DNA of 5,587 nucleotides, from NCBI GenBank assembly GCA_021788685.1, contig JAJYKH010000207.1, positions 1-5,587 on the forward strand, read 5' to 3'. This DNA is from Deltaproteobacteria bacterium (lineage in GTDB: Bacteria; Desulfobacterota; Desulfobulbia; Desulfobulbales; UBA5123). Position 1 is the first letter of the stretch, and each line of letters opens with the position of its first letter. This document shows positions 5,573 to 5,587 of the stretch, piece after piece. Both the position numbers and the translations under genes were made by a program. Under the pieces are notes generated by a model that saw only the letters and a list, made by a program, of their open reading frames with translations, was not told the origin of the DNA and made no database searches.

Positions 5573-5587
5573 CTCTGCTGCCCTGCA

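Noticed and set aside
1..5587. CRISPR array, tRNA or rRNA genes, insertion sequences
   Set aside because: No regular repeat-spacer pattern, tRNA-like fold, transposase motif or terminal inverted repeats were seen on reading both strands by eye.

Overview
The window is GC-rich, densely coded bacterial DNA. The protein families suggest a Gram-negative respiratory bacterium of the Pseudomonadota or Desulfobacterota: an exported heptaheme c-type cytochrome, a close relative of E. coli Fsr, and a ClcB-like CLC protein. The sequence alone does not fix the lineage.

Layout. Positions 1-493 (minus strand) hold the N-terminal third or so of a CLC-family chloride channel/transporter that runs off the left edge. 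Positions 494-1040 are a long intergenic region with no convincing gene. It carries a 16-bp perfect palindrome and ends in a SlyA-type MarR operator. Positions 1041-3796 (plus strand) hold a compact four-gene unit: a MarR-family regulator, a short TrmO-like (TsaA/YaeB family) protein, an uncharacterised protein with a C-terminal Cx2Cx4Cx16C Fe-S motif, and an Fsr-type MFS efflux pump. Positions 3797-3985 separate this unit from a convergent gene and contain a strong intrinsic terminator for that gene. Positions 3986-5410 (minus strand) encode a secreted cytochrome with seven CXXCH motifs and a serine-rich tail. Its leader (5411-5587) holds a strong but distant Shine-Dalgarno sequence, a 9-bp hairpin and a long T tract.

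How the genes work together. Near-identical operator-like dyads (TTAGC-N2-GC[TC]AA) lie just before marR and again between marR and the TrmO-like gene. The simplest reading is an autoregulated MarR switch that derepresses the TrmO-like protein, the Fe-S protein and the Fsr pump together when it senses a ligand. The pairing of a SAM-binding TrmO-like domain and an Fe-S protein with an efflux pump is the least explained part of the window. The cytochrome and the CLC gene are transcribed divergently or convergently to this unit, and nothing in the sequence ties them to it.
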